DNA of 64,000 nt. It comes from DATAEE01 sp036258175 (GTDB lineage: Bacteria > Acidobacteriota > Vicinamibacteria > Vicinamibacterales > 2-12-FULL-66-21). Below, one piece after another: positions 62,010-64,000 of the stretch. Where the stretch lies: the NCBI GenBank assembly GCA_036258175.1, contig DATAEE010000262.1, positions 1 through 64,000 on the forward strand. Reading direction: 5' to 3'. The notes beneath the pieces are model-generated. The model did no database searches. It was not told the origin of the DNA and saw only the letters and a list, made by a program, of their open reading frames with translations. Every line of letters begins with the position of its first letter. Within the stretch, counting starts at the first letter, position 1. The position numbers and the translations under genes were made by a program.

Positions 62010-63212
62010 ATGCCCCCTCTCATCTTTCGCAAGGGCCTCGACCTGAAGGACGCGGTCGCGGCTGAGCTGGCCGCCGAGTACCACAGCGCGATCGTCGATC
62101 GAGTGCGCGCGGCCGGCTTCCGCCACGATTCGGGCCGCCTCACCGTTCATCTCGCCCGCGAGTTCGGATTCTGTTACGGCGTCGACCGCGCGGTGGACTA
62201 CGCGTATCAGGCGCGGCGGCGATTCCCGGATCGACAGGTCTTCCTCACCGGCGACATCATTCACAACCCGCACGTCAACGATCGCCTGCGAGCCGCAGGA
62301 ATCCGGTTCCTCACCGATCCAGGCGAGGATTACGACCGCCTCGGCCCCGATGACGTGGTCATCCTGCCGGCCTTTGGTGTCACGGTCGCCGAAATGATCC
62401 GCCTGGACCAGCGCGGCTGCACGCTCGTCGATACCACGTGCGGCTCGGTGCTGAACGTGTGGAAGAACGTCGCGCGCTACGCGCAGGACGGCTTTACCGC
62501 CATCATTCACGGCAAGGTGAAGCACGAAGAGACTCGCGCGACCGCGTCGCAGGCCGTCAAGTACCCGCTCGGGCGGTATCTGGTCGTCCTCGACCGCGAC
62601 GACGCGCAAATCGCCTGCGACTACATCCGCGGCGGCGGCGACCGCGGCGCATTCCTCGCGCGGTTCAGAGGTGCGGTATCGAGCGGTTTCGATCCCGACC
62701 GCGATCTCGAGCACATCGGGTGCGCCAACCAGACCACCATGCTGATGTCCGAGTCGCTCGAGATCGAGCGGATGTTCCGCGACGCCATGGCCGCGCGCTA
62801 CGGCGAGGCGGCGCTTCCCGAACACTTCCGGGCGTTCGACACGATCTGCAGCGCCACGCAGGAGCGTCAGGACGCGGTGCTCGAGCTCCTGGCGGGGCCC
62901 CGGCTCGACCTGATGGTGGTCGTCGGCGGCTACAACAGCAGCAATACCTGCAACCTCGCCCGCATCTGCGGCGAGCGTGTGCCGACGTACCACATCGCTG
63001 ATACGTCGTGTCTGGTCTCAGAAGAAACGATCCGCCATCGTCCCGTCGGCTCGCCATCAACGGGCGCCGTCAAGGAAACGATGACCCCCGGCTGGTTGCC
63101 GGGGTCAGGCGAGGTCACGATCGGTCTGACAGCGGGCGCCTCCACGCCGAACAACATCATCGGCGAGGTCGTGGCGCGGCTCGATCAGCTGGCCAATCCG
63201 ATACCCGCGTAG
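62010..63212 (+). CDS. ispH: 4-hydroxy-3-methylbut-2-enyl diphosphate reductase, long form
   Basis: Iron-sulfur enzyme of the MEP pathway that makes IPP and DMAPP. The 400-residue protein carries the three cluster-binding Cys: Cys55 (FGFCYGV), Cys144 (DTTCGSV) and Cys280 (DTICSATQERQ). The length is that of the plant/cyanobacterial type rather than the E. coli type (about 316). VGGYNSSNT and TAGASTPNNIIGEV complete the call. It lies 15 bases after the anti-sigma gene, so sigma control of isoprenoid supply is possible. Confidence 0.95.
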   Translation: MPPLIFRKGLDLKDAVAAELAAEYHSAIVDRVRAAGFRHDSGRLTVHLAREFGFCYGVDRAVDYAYQARRRFPDRQVFLTGDIIHNPHVNDRLRAAGIRFLTDPGEDYDRLGPDDVVILPAFGVTVAEMIRLDQRGCTLVDTTCGSVLNVWKNVARYAQDGFTAIIHGKVKHEETRATASQAVKYPLGRYLVVLDRDDAQIACDYIRGGGDRGAFLARFRGAVSSGFDPDRDLEHIGCANQTTMLMSESLEIERMFRDAMAARYGEAALPEHFRAFDTICSATQERQDAVLELLAGPRLDLMVVVGGYNSSNTCNLARICGERVPTYHIADTSCLVSEETIRHRPVGSPSTGAVKETMTPGWLPGSGEVTIGLTAGASTPNNIIGEVVARLDQLANPIPA

Positions 63213-63213
63213 G

Positions 63214-63480
63214 TTATTGCGAATCGCTTTCCGCAATCGCGATGAGGACCCGGACGCGCTGGCCGCGGTGATTCGCCAGCCACCCGTGCAGCTTGGTGCC
63301 GGGCTGCGCGATGAGCGTGGCTTTCTGACCGAGCGCGAAGTAGCCTTCCTCGACCTCGTGGTCCGCGGCAGTAATCTCCGCTATCACCACGGTTTCGTCC
63401 GCCATGGCGTAACCGGTCGCCACACCCGCGCCAACCAGCAACAACGCCAGGAGTAACCGCGCCGTCTTAGAGCGACGCAT
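63214..63480 (-). CDS. Small secreted protein, 88 residues
   Basis: A signal peptide (RLLLALLLVGAGVATGYAMA) is followed by a compact beta domain (TVVIAEITAADHEVEEGYFALGQKATLIAQPGTKLHGWLANHRGQRVRVLIAIAE). Function unknown. ATG at 63480 is favoured by GGGA 7 bases upstream; ATG at 63486 is also possible. Its stop lies 2 bases after the ispH stop, tail to tail. Confidence 0.6.
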   Translation of the reverse strand: MRRSKTARLLLALLLVGAGVATGYAMADETVVIAEITAADHEVEEGYFALGQKATLIAQPGTKLHGWLANHRGQRVRVLIAIAESDSQ

Positions 63481-63671
63481 GGGCATTTCCCGTCAGAGCG
63501 TGGCAGGCGCCCGGGCTCGCCTCCTCGCCCACCCCTGGCTGAGCAAGTCAGGTGCCATTGTGAAAGCGTCTCTAACCGATTGACTCGCCTGTCTTTTCGG
63601 CCAAGGGGCCGGTAAACGAAGTCCGCCCACCGGTCGTAAATAGTCTGAGTGCTGACAAGGAGTGTCATCCG

Positions 63672-64000
63672 ATGACCAGGCAAGCTCTGGGCTGGTTGCT
63701 CGCCGCGACCATGGTGTCGGTCTGGATAGGAGGGTCGGCGGCGGCGGGGCCGGCGCCGCTCGACCGGACGGATCAGCAGTCCGACGGCCGACACCGCCAC
63801 AAGTGGTGGCACGACGATCAGATCAAGGCCGAGCTCGCGCTCACCCCTCAGCAAGCCCAGGAGATTGAGCACATCTTCCAGGCGAGCGTGCCGCGGCTGC
63901 GGACGCTGAAGGAACAACTCGACCTGCTCGAAAAAGATCTTTCCCGCATGATCCGCGAGCGGACGTCACCGGAGACGACCGTCGCCCAGCAGCTCGACCG
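63672..64000 (+). CDS. Spy/CpxP-like periplasmic protein, 3' end outside the window
   Basis: A signal peptide (GWLLAATMVSVWIGGSAAA) leads to a His-rich stretch (GRHRHKWWHDDQ) and a helical part with the LTPQQAQEIEHIFQ motif of the LTXXQ/Spy family. These act as ATP-independent periplasmic chaperones or metal-stress proteins. AAGGAG lies about 10 bases before the ATG. The gene runs off the window after 109 codons. Confidence 0.8.
   Translation, partial: MTRQALGWLLAATMVSVWIGGSAAAGPAPLDRTDQQSDGRHRHKWWHDDQIKAELALTPQQAQEIEHIFQASVPRLRTLKEQLDLLEKDLSRMIRERTSPETTVAQQLD

Overview
The window is a gene-dense chromosomal segment of a high-GC Gram-negative bacterium, most likely an acidobacterium near the Vicinamibacteria. 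That placement is an inference. It rests on the acidobacterial-type VWA protein, the TatA, SpoIID and DUF4159 proteins, the NtrYX, FtsEX and TonB proteins, GTG and TTG starts in high-GC DNA, and many small dispersed palindromes. I see no tRNA, rRNA, CRISPR array, prophage or intact insertion sequence. No stretch longer than about 210 bases lacks a gene.

Layout. 1-1125 is the 3' part of a secretin gene. 1285-8534 (minus) is a cell-wall operon read nagZ-ldcA-mpl-pxpB-pxpC-murB-murA. It combines murein recycling with the first two committed steps of UDP-MurNAc synthesis and has two 5-oxoprolinase subunits inside it. Divergent from it are a GHMP sugar kinase and PolX (8558-11279). 11276-20291 (minus) runs ffh, rpsP, khpA, rimM, trmD, rplS, rnhB, a TPR protein, a small membrane protein, thiE, rodZ-like and two unknowns. 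20409-29901 (minus) is a ten-gene run: TPR protein, RDD protein, pgpA, cinA, thpR, plsY, gpsA, ftsY, ribD, ribE, ribBA (eleven with the first TPR gene). It covers phospholipid synthesis, protein targeting and riboflavin. ftcD faces an operon of a flippase-like protein, nrdR and ntrYX (30969-36192).

36227-45791 holds a DUF4097 protein, purC, a Fis-like mini-protein, a CPBP protease, groESL with a sigma70 promoter and a CIRCE variant, a TonB protein, two related stress-like proteins, a geranylgeranyl-reductase-family flavoprotein, a VWA protein and tatA. 45788-49944 carries selB and rnr. Two ECF sigma/anti-sigma modules follow, at 49996-51674 and 60796-61994, the second reading into ispH. Between them are a glycerate kinase, ftsEX, gatB, pckA, another Fis-like protein, a SpoIID-type lipoprotein bracketed by inverted arrays of a 10-bp repeat, and a DUF4159 protein. 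The window ends inside a Spy/CpxP-like gene.

Most neighbouring genes overlap by 1 to 20 bases, so translational coupling is the rule. The most unusual features are small-scale: several palindromic repeat families beginning with GTAG whose TAG is the stop codon of the preceding gene; 10-bp and 7-bp tandem arrays that supply start codons or protein ends; a likely leaderless promoter design seen at two genes; and a MurA with Asp where the fosfomycin-reactive Cys normally sits.
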